A stretch of 22,820 bases of DNA. It comes from JBFLYO01 sp040756745. Its GTDB lineage: Bacteria > Bacteroidota > Ignavibacteria > UBA10030 > UBA6906. A program made the position numbers and the translations under genes. Under the pieces are notes generated by a model. It was not told where the DNA came from. It ran no database searches and saw only the letters and a program-made list of their open reading frames with translations. Shown here in pieces: positions 7,301 to 14,848 of the stretch. The stretch is taken from NCBI GenBank assembly GCA_040756745.1, contig JBFLYO010000045.1, positions 1 through 22,820 on the forward strand, in the 5' to 3' direction. The stretch's first letter is position 1, and each line of letters begins with the position of its first letter.

Positions 7301-8752
7301 TCACGGGGCGGTGTAGCACGTCTTCACCGTGGTGTAGAACTCGACGGCGTACCGCCCCTGCTCCCGCGTCCCATAGCTCGAGCCCTTCTTCCCACCGAAG
7401 GGGACGTGGTAATCGACCCCGGCCGTCGGGAGGTTGACCATCACCATCCCTGCCTGCGCGTTCGCGGCGAAGTGGTGTGCGTGCTTCAGCGACGTCGTGC
7501 ATATGCCTGCGCACAGGCCGTACGGCGTGTCGTTGGCAACGGCGAGGGCGTCTTCGTAATCCCGCACCCGGATGATGCCGGCAACCGGGCCGAAGATCTC
7601 CTCGCGGTTGATGCGCATTGCCGGCGATGTCCCGGTGAAGAGGGCGGGGCTCAGAAAGTATCCTTCCGTTGAACGCTTCAATCGCTCGCCACCGAATATC
7701 AGCGTTGCGCCTTCGTGACGACCGATGTCGATGTAGCTCATGTCCTTCTCCAGCTGTGACGGGTCGACGACCGGCCCGATATCGGTCCCGGGCGCGAGCG
7801 CGTCATCAACCTTCAGGGAACGAAGCCGCTCAACCATTGCAGCAATGAACCGGTCGTGAATGCCTGCCGTGACGATGAACCGACTGGAGGCAGTGCAGCG
7901 CTGGCCGGTGGAAAAGTAGGCGCCGTTGACTGCGGCATTGACCGCAACGGCAACATCGGCATCGTCGATGATCACGAGAGGGTTCTTTCCTCCCATCTCA
8001 AGCTGGACGCGTGCCAGCCGCGCGGCGGAGCGGGAGGCAACGGTCGCCCCGACCGCTGCAGATCCTGTGAAACTGATGCCGGCGACCGAGGGATGTGACG
8101 TCAATGCGTCACCGAGCACGCTCCCCTTCCCCATCACCAGATTGAAGACACCGGAGGGAAGGCCCGAACGCGAGATGATCTCGGCAAGCGCCCATGCGCA
8201 GCCCGGGACGATCTCCGCAGGTTTCAGGACGACCGTGTTGCCGAATGCCAGGGCGGGTGCGGTCTTCCAGGCGGGAATCGCGATGGGGAAATTCCACGGC
8301 GTGATCAGTCCCACGACGCCCAGCGGCTCGCGCATGGTATCGACCATGATCCCGGGTCGGACCGACGGGATGTGTTCGCCTCCGGCGCGCAGCGCCTCGC
8401 CGGCAAAGAACTTGAAGATGTACCCTGCCCGCGTGACCTCGGCTACGGCTTCGGGCAGCACCTTCCCCTCCTCGCGAGCGAGGAGCCGGCCCAGTTCCTC
8501 ACGGCGTCGGAGGATTTCCGATCCGACAAAATCCAGCACGTCAAACCGCTGCTGCGGCGTGCTGGCCCGCCAGACCGGTGCGGCGCTGACGGCGGCATCC
8601 ACAGCCGCAGCAATGTGGCTCGCGTCTCCCTGTGCATACTGCCCGACGGGCTCGGCGAGATTGGAGGGATTCGCATCCGAGAGCGCCGCCGCCCCCTGCA
8701 CCCACTCGCCGCCGATGAACAACCGATGCAGTTCGTCTGCCCTGTCAGTCAT
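7301..8752 (-). CDS. NAD(P)-dependent aldehyde dehydrogenase, probably 2-oxoglutarate semialdehyde dehydrogenase
   Basis: Oxidises 2,5-dioxopentanoate (alpha-ketoglutarate semialdehyde) to 2-oxoglutarate, the last step of the hydroxyproline pathway, feeding the TCA cycle. The 483-residue chain has all aldehyde dehydrogenase landmarks: PWNFP with the oxyanion-hole asparagine, FTGSAAVG in the cofactor fold, the general base E252 in LEMGGKNP, the nucleophile C286 in GQRCTASSR, and EEIFGPV near the C terminus. The start at 8752 is preferred over an in-frame one 66 codons upstream because GGAGG lies 7 nt before it, and because the longer form would overlap most of the C-terminal part of the deaminase gene. 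The ATG overlaps the deaminase stop codon (ATGA), a sign of translational coupling. The aldehyde dehydrogenase family is certain; the substrate is inferred from the neighbours. Confidence 0.9.
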   Translation of the reverse strand: MTDRADELHRLFIGGEWVQGAAALSDANPSNLAEPVGQYAQGDASHIAAAVDAAVSAAPVWRASTPQQRFDVLDFVGSEILRRREELGRLLAREEGKVLPEAVAEVTRAGYIFKFFAGEALRAGGEHIPSVRPGIMVDTMREPLGVVGLITPWNFPIAIPAWKTAPALAFGNTVVLKPAEIVPGCAWALAEIISRSGLPSGVFNLVMGKGSVLGDALTSHPSVAGISFTGSAAVGATVASRSAARLARVQLEMGGKNPLVIIDDADVAVAVNAAVNGAYFSTGQRCTASSRFIVTAGIHDRFIAAMVERLRSLKVDDALAPGTDIGPVVDPSQLEKDMSYIDIGRHEGATLIFGGERLKRSTEGYFLSPALFTGTSPAMRINREEIFGPVAGIIRVRDYEDALAVANDTPYGLCAGICTTSLKHAHHFAANAQAGMVMVNLPTAGVDYHVPFGGKKGSSYGTREQGRYAVEFYTTVKTCYTAP

Positions 8753-9660
8753 GGTCCCACCTCCGGGAGCTTCGGTCTGGTCTCGAGGGCACGCCTGATC
8801 GTGCGCTCCACCTGTGCGCGTTCCTCCCCCGCCAGCGGCAGCCGTGGGGGCCGCACACGGTCGTTCCCGCCCTCCTCCATTGCCTCCGCAAGCTTGATAT
8901 TCTGCACGAACTTCGTTGAGACGTCCAGGTGGAGCAGAGGCGTGAACCACCGGTAGAGGACGAGGGCTTCGTCAATCCTGCGGGCAACGATCAAACGGTG
9001 GAGCACAACCGCCTCGCGCGGGAATGCGCAGACAAGCCCCGCCACCCAGCCGACGGCTCCCATCAGCAGGCTCTCGAAGGCAAGGTCGTCCACGCCCGTA
9101 AAGATCGCATAGCGGTCACCGACCAGATTCCTGATGTCGGTAATCCTGCGTACGTTGTCTGACGATTCCTTAATGGCGATGAACTTCGGTTCGACTGCAA
9201 GCTTGGCAAAGAGCTCCGGGGTGACATCGACGGAGTAGGCAACCGGGTTGTTGTACAGCATGATCGGACGCTCCGAGGCATTTGCCACCGCCCGAAGATG
9301 ATGCTCCGTTTCGCGTGCGTCGGCTGCGTACTGCATTCCCGGGAGGAGCATGAATCCCTCGGCACCGTTCCGCGTCGCCGCCCTGACAAACTCACAGGCC
9401 GCAGCCGTACTCGTCTCCGCAACCGCGCTCAGGAAGGGCACTCTGCCTCCGCACGCAGAAGCGCCCATGCGGACAACCTCCTGCTTTTCATCCGCCCTCA
9501 GCGCCCCGTTCTCACCGAGCGATCCCAGCACAACGATCCCGTCCACCCCGGCGAGAATCTGGCGTTCAATGTGGCTCTCCATGGCTGCCAGGTCAAGGGA
9601 GCCGTCCTCTTTGAACTTTGTTGTGAGAGCGGTGAAGACGCCGGTCCAGGGAGCGCTCAT
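8749..9660 (-). CDS. lhpC: DapA/NAL-family lyase, probably 1-pyrroline-4-hydroxy-2-carboxylate deaminase
   Basis: Predicted to deaminate and dehydrate 1-pyrroline-4-hydroxy-2-carboxylate to 2,5-dioxopentanoate, releasing ammonia. It is a 303-residue TIM-barrel protein of the dihydrodipicolinate synthase family. The Schiff-base lysine is K164 in AIKESSD and the catalytic tyrosine is Y136 in LYNNPVAY. GSLGENG stands where dihydrodipicolinate synthase normally has GTTGE, arguing against lysine biosynthesis. The start at 9660 (MSAPWTGVFTAL) matches the usual N terminus. A longer frame begins at 9756, but that codon lies inside the predicted -35 element, so it cannot be the start. No good Shine-Dalgarno sequence is seen; the leader is a pyrimidine-rich repeat tract. 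It is the first gene of the operon and overlaps the next gene by 4 nt. Confidence 0.9.
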   Translation of the reverse strand: MSAPWTGVFTALTTKFKEDGSLDLAAMESHIERQILAGVDGIVVLGSLGENGALRADEKQEVVRMGASACGGRVPFLSAVAETSTAAACEFVRAATRNGAEGFMLLPGMQYAADARETEHHLRAVANASERPIMLYNNPVAYSVDVTPELFAKLAVEPKFIAIKESSDNVRRITDIRNLVGDRYAIFTGVDDLAFESLLMGAVGWVAGLVCAFPREAVVLHRLIVARRIDEALVLYRWFTPLLHLDVSTKFVQNIKLAEAMEEGGNDRVRPPRLPLAGEERAQVERTIRRALETRPKLPEVGP

Positions 9661-9674
9661 GAGCGTCTCAATGA

Positions 9675-9706
9675 GAGATGAGAGAAGAGAGTAGAGAGAA
9701 GAGAGT
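9675..9706. repeat. Purine-rich GAGA tandem tract in the operon leader
   Basis: The plus strand is a GA-rich low-complexity tract in which the 12-mer AGAGAAGAGAGT occurs exactly twice, at 9681-9692 and 9695-9706 (period 14). The transcript leader of the hydroxyproline operon therefore carries a long CU-rich run just before the first gene. It may be prone to slippage-type length change. Confidence 0.8.
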
Positions 9707-9717
9707 GATAGGCAATG

Positions 9718-9734
9718 ATATATTTGTAATATAT
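9718..9734. promoter_or_regulatory. Perfect AT-rich palindrome, candidate GntR operator
   Basis: ATATATT-TGT-AATATAT is a perfect 7-bp inverted repeat with a 3-bp centre, in an otherwise GC-rich region. It covers the predicted -10 element of the operon promoter, exactly where a repressor would act. The only regulator gene nearby is the operon-encoded GntR/FCD protein. Binding by that protein is an inference. Confidence 0.55.
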
Positions 9735-9756
9735 TGTGATCCAGTGAGATTATCAA
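9728..9756 (-). promoter_or_regulatory. Promoter of the hydroxyproline operon
   Basis: On the minus strand TTGATA (complement of 9751-9756), a 17-bp spacer, and TATATT (complement of 9728-9733) form a good sigma70-like promoter. Read as a Bacteroidota promoter it is TTG-N20-TATATTAC. Transcription would begin near 9720, leaving a leader of about 60 nt before the deaminase ATG. Confidence 0.65.
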
Positions 9757-9790
9757 GCCGGTCCTTCAATGGTTCATGCAACAATCGGGA

Positions 9791-9828
9791 GGAATTTCGT
9801 TGCAGATTGGGAGAAATTCCGCGATAAT
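9791..9828 (+). promoter_or_regulatory. Candidate promoter with flanking inverted repeat for the exported barrel protein
   Basis: TTGCAG (9800-9805), a 17-bp spacer and GATAAT (9823-9828) form a plausible promoter about 33 bp before the ATG at 9861. A perfect 8-bp inverted repeat, GGAATTTC (9791-9798) and GAAATTCC (9813-9820), flanks the -35 region and could be an operator. No regulator can be assigned. Confidence 0.45.
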
Positions 9829-9860
9829 GCTGACGTCCTGCCTAATCACCGGAAGCCCCG

Positions 9861-10520
9861 ATGCGCAATTCTGCTGCTGCAGTGACCATGGTTTGCCTCT
9901 TCGCGCCCGCTCTTCATGCCGGAAACGACGTAGAGATCATCGCGTCCGGCGGGCCGTCGTTCCCCCTCCGCGGCCTCGAACGACTCGTCGGCATCGGGTA
10001 CCGGATCGCAGGATCGGTTCAGTTCGACCTGAACGAAAACGTCGGGCTCGTTTTCACGTCGGGCTTCATGCGCTGGAGGTTCGACAGCGACAGGATCAAT
10101 GCGGCAATGGCCGGCGAGGGACTGGCTCAGGGGTACGCCGTGCGCGGGCCCTTTCAGTCGGTTCCCGTGATGCTCGGCGCGCGGCTGATCCTCGACGGCT
10201 CCGCCGTGCGCCCGTACATCGGCATCATGGGAGGTGCGTACTTCCTCCGTTGGTCGATGGCGGGAACCCAGACAACCGGGGGAACGACAACGAGCCTGGC
10301 GTCGGTCACCCGGTCCTGGACGGAGCCTGCCACGAGCCTCGACGCCGGACTGCTCATCGCTCTCGGCGGCGACCTCTGGGTGGATCTGGGGGGAAGCTAC
10401 AGCGCGTTCTCCAATAGTGCCAACAGGGTAGATCCTGCTGCGGTCCTGGGACAGTCCGCCATCGCCACAAACACCGCCTCACAAGTGTCGGTCTCTGCGG
10501 GCTTCCGCCTGGTCCTGTAA
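9861..10520 (+). CDS. Exported beta-barrel-type outer membrane protein of unknown role
   Basis: A 219-residue protein with a signal peptide of about 20 residues (hydrophobic AAAVTMVCLFAPALHA, cleavage likely before GND). The rest is rich in alternating hydrophobic/polar strands with glycines and aromatic residues, for example VGLVFTSGFMRW, VRPYIGIMGGAYFLRW and LWVDLGGSYSAF, and ends in a final strand QVSVSAGFRLVL. This is the layout of small OmpA/OprF-like eight-stranded outer membrane barrels, although the last residue is Leu rather than the usual Phe. GGAAG lies 6 nt before the ATG. It is the only gene in the first half on the plus strand, divergent from the hydroxyproline operon and convergent with the small membrane protein gene (4-bp gap). 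Its function is unknown, and whether it shares regulation with the operon is unclear. Confidence 0.75.
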   Translation: MRNSAAAVTMVCLFAPALHAGNDVEIIASGGPSFPLRGLERLVGIGYRIAGSVQFDLNENVGLVFTSGFMRWRFDSDRINAAMAGEGLAQGYAVRGPFQSVPVMLGARLILDGSAVRPYIGIMGGAYFLRWSMAGTQTTGGTTTSLASVTRSWTEPATSLDAGLLIALGGDLWVDLGGSYSAFSNSANRVDPAAVLGQSAIATNTASQVSVSAGFRLVL

Positions 10521-10524
10521 CGGG

Positions 10525-10728
10525 CTACTCGACGACTTTCTTCCTGTTGAACAGCAGGAACACCGCCCCCGACACCAGCATCACTCCTCCCCACCAGATG
10601 CCAGGATGGAGCTCGGCGAGTACGGTCTTCTGCGCCGGCGGCGACACCAGGTCATAGATCCCCGCCGCCGTCACAATCGCGCCGGTAACGAGAAGAAAGA
10701 GGCCGACAAAATACCAGATCGGTTTCAT
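10525..10728 (-). CDS. Small two-helix membrane protein linked to the SSS symporter
   Basis: A 67-residue protein with two predicted transmembrane helices, at about residues 5-27 (YFVGLFLLVTGAIVTAAGIY) and 43-60 (GIWWGGVMLVSGAVFLLF), joined by a short loop containing SPPAQKT and ending in a basic tail NRKKVVE. The N terminus is nearly uncharged and the C terminus strongly basic, suggesting a cytoplasmic C-terminal tail. It starts 12 nt after the symporter stop codon with GAGGA 7 nt before the ATG, so translation and co-transcription are well supported despite the small size. I do not recognise a named family. A role as an accessory or stabilising subunit of the symporter is an inference from linkage only. 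Confidence 0.78.
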   Translation of the reverse strand: MKPIWYFVGLFLLVTGAIVTAAGIYDLVSPPAQKTVLAELHPGIWWGGVMLVSGAVFLLFNRKKVVE

Positions 10729-10740
10729 GCAGAAGTCCTC

Positions 10741-12402
10741 TCACCAGAAGTAAATATTCAATATGATCAGGACGATCACCGACAGCACGGCGTAGAATTC
10801 CGGCCGCTTCACGAACGACAGGTGGGTCTCAGCGGCCGACGGCGTTAATCCCTTCACCAATCCCACAAGCTCCTCCCGCGGCTTCTTCTTCGTAAACAGA
10901 CTGATGATAATCGTGGCACCGAAGCAGACAAGCCACGCCCACCATGCCCGCCAGAAGTTGGCGGCCATGTCGCTGCCCACCGAGGACATTGTTATCACCG
11001 ACGGATCGATCCACTGGAACTTCACAGCCAGAAACATCAGGATCGAGGTGCCCATCCCCGCGAGAAGTCCCCAGAATGCCCCGGCCGGCGTAATCCACAC
11101 GACGAACATGCCGAGGAGCATCGTGGCAAAGAGCGGAGCGTTCACCCATGAGAAGATCGCCTGCATGTAGTCCATGATGCTCGGAAATCCCTTCGCCCAG
11201 TACGCCGTCCCGACGCTCAGCACAACCCCGACCACAGTCGAGATTCTTCCCACGTGGATCAGGTGCTGGTCGCTCGCATCCTTCTTGAAGAGGGCCCGGT
11301 AAATGTCGTATGTCCAGACCGTATTGAACGCGCTGATATTCCCCGCCTGCCCCGCCATGAACCCCGCCAGCAGGGCCGAGACTCCCAGACCGATCAAGCC
11401 GTGCGGATAGTACCGCATGATGAGCAGGGGAAGCGTTGAGTCATAGTTCACCTGGCCGCCGTCCTGCAGAAGCGCAAACCCACTCCCGGCGCGGCCCGCG
11501 AGGATGATTGCGATAAGCCCGGTCAGGACCACGATCACCGGGACAGCCATCTTCGGGAACGAGGCGATGATGGGGGTCATGCGGGCGGCCCGGAGATTCT
11601 TCGCGGAGAACGCCCGCTGGACCACCAGGAAGTCGGTCGTCCAGTATCCGAACGAGAGGACGAACCCGAGACCGAGCACGATGCCCGCCCAGGTGATCGC
11701 CATTCCGTTCTGCGCCGGGTCGGAGGAAGTGGACCAGAGCGTGCTGAACGAGGCAGGGATATTCTGAAACACCTCGGCGACCCCGCCGACTTCCACGAGG
11801 CCGAGGATCGTAACGAGGAAGAGGCCGAACCAGATGAGGAAGAACTGAATGATCTCGGTAAAGATCGCAGACATGAGACCGGACAGGGTAACATAGAAGG
11901 CAACGGTGGCGGCCGATACCCACATGCTGACATCCCAATCCCAGCCGAGGAATGTGCGGAGCACGAGCGCCATGGCATAGAGGTTAATCCCGGAGACGAG
12001 CAGCGTCATCACGCCGAACGCAATCCCGTTGAGCACCCGAGTCCGCTCGTCGAACCGCAGCTTCAGGTAACCGGGGACTGAATGGATCCTGCTGCTGTAG
12101 TAGAACGGCATCATGTAGAGCCCCAGGAAGAGCATCGCCGGAATTGCACCCACCCAGTAGAAGTGCGCCACATACATGCCGTACTTGTACGTGTTCCCCG
12201 TCATGCCGAGCAGTTCCAGCGCTCCGAGGTTCGCCGAGAGAAACGCGATGCCGGCCACCCAGGCACTGTTCTTCCGCCCCGCCAGAAAATAATCGTCCTG
12301 GCTGCGGGTGTACCGTTTGAGATAGTAACCGAGCCCGAGAATGAATGTGAAGTAGATTGCAAGGACGAGCCAATCCACGAGCCCAAGATTGATCGTTGCC
12401 AT
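10741..12402 (-). CDS. SSS-family sodium:solute symporter
   Basis: A 553-residue inner-membrane transporter with about 13-14 hydrophobic helices, predicted to import a solute, probably a sugar, with sodium ions. Family features include the first helix WLVLAIYFTFILGLGYYL, the segment DDYFLAGRKNSAWVAGIAFLSANLGALEL of the following loop and helix (typical of the SGLT/vSGLT branch), and LSGLMSAIFTEIIQF, which corresponds to the GG-A-TD-Q motif of sodium symporters. Charged loop regions separate the helices and the C terminus ends in one more helix (VLSVIVLIILNIYFW). AGAGG lies 8 nt before the ATG. It follows the GH20 gene by 66 nt and precedes a small membrane protein by 12 nt. The GH20 neighbour suggests an N-acetylhexosamine or related sugar as substrate, but this cannot be read from the sequence. 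Confidence 0.92.
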   Translation of the reverse strand: MATINLGLVDWLVLAIYFTFILGLGYYLKRYTRSQDDYFLAGRKNSAWVAGIAFLSANLGALELLGMTGNTYKYGMYVAHFYWVGAIPAMLFLGLYMMPFYYSSRIHSVPGYLKLRFDERTRVLNGIAFGVMTLLVSGINLYAMALVLRTFLGWDWDVSMWVSAATVAFYVTLSGLMSAIFTEIIQFFLIWFGLFLVTILGLVEVGGVAEVFQNIPASFSTLWSTSSDPAQNGMAITWAGIVLGLGFVLSFGYWTTDFLVVQRAFSAKNLRAARMTPIIASFPKMAVPVIVVLTGLIAIILAGRAGSGFALLQDGGQVNYDSTLPLLIMRYYPHGLIGLGVSALLAGFMAGQAGNISAFNTVWTYDIYRALFKKDASDQHLIHVGRISTVVGVVLSVGTAYWAKGFPSIMDYMQAIFSWVNAPLFATMLLGMFVVWITPAGAFWGLLAGMGTSILMFLAVKFQWIDPSVITMSSVGSDMAANFWRAWWAWLVCFGATIIISLFTKKKPREELVGLVKGLTPSAAETHLSFVKRPEFYAVLSVIVLIILNIYFW

Positions 12403-12468
12403 GCCGTGCCTCTGGGATGTGATACTGGATGCTGCTGTGTTTCCTGCGGACTGCCAAACAGTGTGTGC

Positions 12469-14742
12469 CTATTTCTTCCTGAGCATTCCTCCTGGAACGA
12501 GCTGCCGTTCCATGCCTGGACCTTCCACCTGCACGTTGAGTCCGGCCCAGCGGTTGACTCTCATGTACGTCAGGCGCAGCGGATGCGCACCTTTCGCGAG
12601 CAGTATCTTTCCGGACGCCGGCTCCCACCACCGCGCGGCGGTGTCGCTCGCAACCGGAGTGCCGTCGATCGAGAGGAACGCCTTCCTGTATGCCGAGACG
12701 AAGAATGTGTACACGCCGGTCCGCTCAGCAACGAACCGGCCCTCGAAGACCACGGTAAGACTGTCCTTCTCAAGGGGAATCCCTCCAAGTCCGAGGCCTG
12801 TGGTGGTACCGCGTGCCGCGACGGGAAGCCGATCAATGTCACCGAGATTGTCAGGCACCGCGTGAACGAGCGTATACGAGAGACCGTTCAGAGCGCGGTT
12901 TACCCGGCTCAGATAGCCCGTCGCCACTGGACTCATCCCCCCTCCCGGGAGAAATGCTCTCGCCTTGAGGACGAGCCCCTTGCGCGCACGCACGGATCTC
13001 ACCGCGAGGGGAGATGCGGACGTTGGCTCGCTTCCGTCCGTAGTGTATCGCACGACAGCACCCGGGAACGGGCTCACGATGGCAAACGACGTGTCCCGGA
13101 AGAACGCCCGGGGTCCCTCGAAGCCCGTCGGTGAAGGAACCCGGACATTCACGCCCCGGCGCAGGAGGCGCTCACAGTGAACAGCCATCCTGGTGGAAAA
13201 ATCGGTAAAGTCCTTTGAAGCCGCGGGGGACCAGACGACTTCGCTCAATGCGCAGGCACGCGGAAAGGCCATGTACTCAACCCGCCTCGAGTCCGGCATG
13301 AATTCCCTCCAGACATTTCCCTGTGCGCCCAGCACGTGATGCGCTTCCGTTGCGGAAAGTTCCGGAGGCACCGGCTCATAGGAGTACACAGTCTCCAGCG
13401 TGAGCGGCGATCCGATCGGGATTGCCTCACCGCTCAGGGCCTGCGTGTAATCGAAGTAGCAGTGGGACGTCGGCGTCATCACCACGTCATGCCCCCCCTT
13501 TGCCGCGTCGATCCCCCCCTGCACTCCCCGCCACGACATTACCGTGGCATTCGGTGCAAGCCCCCCTTCAAGGATCTCGTCCCAGCCGACGAGCCGCCTG
13601 CCGTGGGACGAAAGGAATTTCTCGATGCGCTTGACGAAGTAGCTCTGCAGTTCATGCTCGTCCTTGAGTCCTTCGGCCTTGATGCGCGCCTGGCATTTCG
13701 GGCATACTTTCCAGCGGGCCTTTGGACACTCGTCGCCGCCGATGTGGATGAACGTCGAGGGGAAGAGGTCCATGACCTCCGTGAGCACGTCCTGGAGGAA
13801 CTCGAATGTCCGTTCATTCCCGGCGCAATAGACGTCCTCGAACACACCCCAGTTTGTCTGCACCTGGAATGGTCCTCCCGTACAGGAGAGCTCGGGGTAT
13901 GCGGCGAGGGCAGCCGTTGAGTGGCCAGGCATTTCGATCTCCGGGACGACGGTCACGAATCGCCTGGCGGCGTAGTTCACCACTTCTCTGATCTCATCCT
14001 GCGTGTAGAACCCTCCGTGCGGGATGCCGTCGCCGAGGGTCTCCTTGCGCCATGACGCAACGTCCGTGAGCCGCGGGTATTTCTTGATCTCGATGCGCCA
14101 TCCCTGGTCTTCCGTCAGGTGCCAGTGGAACGTGTTGAACTTGTAGCGGGAGATGAGATCGATATACTTCAACACAAACTGCTTCGGAGCAAAATGCCTG
14201 CCGACATCGAGGTGCATGCCGCGCCATGGGAAGCGCGGCGCATCGGTGATCGCGACGGCAGGGATTCCCCAACGGACCCCGTACACTGCAGAGCCATAGT
14301 CAAACTCAACCGGAAGCAGCTGAAACAGCGTCTGGCAGGCGTAGAAGACCCCCGCCGGCGCTTCGGCGGCTATGCGGATCGCGTCGGGTGTAACGGTGAG
14401 CTGGTATCCTTCCGGTCCCGGAGAGCGTGCCGGAGCGAGTAACGAGAAGACGATGACATTGTGCGTGACAACGCTGTCTCCTTCACTCATGACCGGCAAG
14501 GGGAGCGCCGTCGATCGCCGAAGCTCATCTGCAAAGAACCCTGCCACGTCCGAATAGGCCGCTGCATCCTTCGCCACATATATCGTCGTATGGCGATCGA
14601 TCAGGAAAACGCCGTGGCCGGGATTGATCTGCTGCGGCTTCGGAATGACTGAAAACGTTCGCGACAGCTGCGCCTGTCCGAGAGTGGTAACAGCGACCAG
14701 GAGCAAAATGAGGGAAAGCAACGAGCGTACCTGCATGGGCAT
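12469..14742 (-). CDS. Secreted GH20 beta-N-acetylhexosaminidase with C-terminal accessory domains
   Basis: Releases terminal N-acetylhexosamines from glycans or chitin oligomers by substrate-assisted catalysis. With the start at 14742 the protein is 757 aa: a signal peptide (SLLSLILLLVAVTTLGQAQ), a GH20b-like N-terminal domain (to about 150), the catalytic TIM barrel, then a chitobiase C-terminal-like region (VRYTTDGSEPT) and a PA14-like beta domain at the end. Catalytic D337 and E338 are in HIGGDECPKA; other family motifs are WHLTEDQGWRIEIKKYP and VPEIEMPGHS. The frame is open from 14805, but the predicted promoter places transcription start there. ATG 14742 and ATG 14736 are both possible, and neither has a clear Shine-Dalgarno sequence. 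It leads the symporter operon, so its products are probably taken up by the next gene's protein. Confidence 0.94.
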   Translation of the reverse strand: MPMQVRSLLSLILLLVAVTTLGQAQLSRTFSVIPKPQQINPGHGVFLIDRHTTIYVAKDAAAYSDVAGFFADELRRSTALPLPVMSEGDSVVTHNVIVFSLLAPARSPGPEGYQLTVTPDAIRIAAEAPAGVFYACQTLFQLLPVEFDYGSAVYGVRWGIPAVAITDAPRFPWRGMHLDVGRHFAPKQFVLKYIDLISRYKFNTFHWHLTEDQGWRIEIKKYPRLTDVASWRKETLGDGIPHGGFYTQDEIREVVNYAARRFVTVVPEIEMPGHSTAALAAYPELSCTGGPFQVQTNWGVFEDVYCAGNERTFEFLQDVLTEVMDLFPSTFIHIGGDECPKARWKVCPKCQARIKAEGLKDEHELQSYFVKRIEKFLSSHGRRLVGWDEILEGGLAPNATVMSWRGVQGGIDAAKGGHDVVMTPTSHCYFDYTQALSGEAIPIGSPLTLETVYSYEPVPPELSATEAHHVLGAQGNVWREFMPDSRRVEYMAFPRACALSEVVWSPAASKDFTDFSTRMAVHCERLLRRGVNVRVPSPTGFEGPRAFFRDTSFAIVSPFPGAVVRYTTDGSEPTSASPLAVRSVRARKGLVLKARAFLPGGGMSPVATGYLSRVNRALNGLSYTLVHAVPDNLGDIDRLPVAARGTTTGLGLGGIPLEKDSLTVVFEGRFVAERTGVYTFFVSAYRKAFLSIDGTPVASDTAARWWEPASGKILLAKGAHPLRLTYMRVNRWAGLNVQVEGPGMERQLVPGGMLRKK

Positions 14743-14775
14743 CCAGGAAGTCAGCGGTGTGAAGAGCAAGGGGGA

Positions 14776-14790
14776 AGCCCCGCAGGGGCT
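14776..14790. other. Small GC hairpin in the GH20 leader
   Basis: AGCCCC and GGGGCT form a perfect 6-bp stem around a GCA loop, inside the transcribed leader predicted between the promoter and the GH20 start. There is no following T-run, so it is not an obvious terminator. A role in translation control is possible but unproven. Confidence 0.4.
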
Positions 14791-14812
14791 CCGGTGAACG
14801 GGCATGATGATT

Positions 14813-14842
14813 CAAAATTCGGAGAAAAAAGCACTTTGTCAA
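14813..14842 (-). promoter_or_regulatory. Bacteroidota-like promoter of the GH20-symporter operon
   Basis: On the minus strand TTGACA begins at 14842, and TTG is followed by 19 nt and then GAATTTTG (complement of 14813-14820), one base off TAnnTTTG. This is among the best matches in the window to the Bacteroidota housekeeping promoter. Transcription would start near 14805, about 65 nt before the chosen GH20 start. Confidence 0.6.
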
Positions 14843-14848
14843 GGGGAA

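Noticed and set aside
8753..8950. 66-residue N-terminal extension of the aldehyde dehydrogenase
   Set aside because: It is a shadow of the deaminase 3' end; the shorter start has GGAGG 7 nt upstream and fits the family N terminus.
8749..9660. Dihydrodipicolinate synthase (lysine biosynthesis)
   Set aside because: The barrel and Schiff-base lysine fit, but the GTTGE-type motif is replaced and all neighbours belong to hydroxyproline breakdown.
9661..9756. N-terminal extension of the DapA-family protein
   Set aside because: The extra 32 residues derive from the promoter and a GAGA repeat, and the upstream ATG sits inside the -35 hexamer.
12082..13134. Plus-strand open frame of 350 codons opposite the symporter and GH20 genes
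   Set aside because: It crosses two well-supported genes on the other strand, has no motif or ribosome site, and has shadow-like composition.
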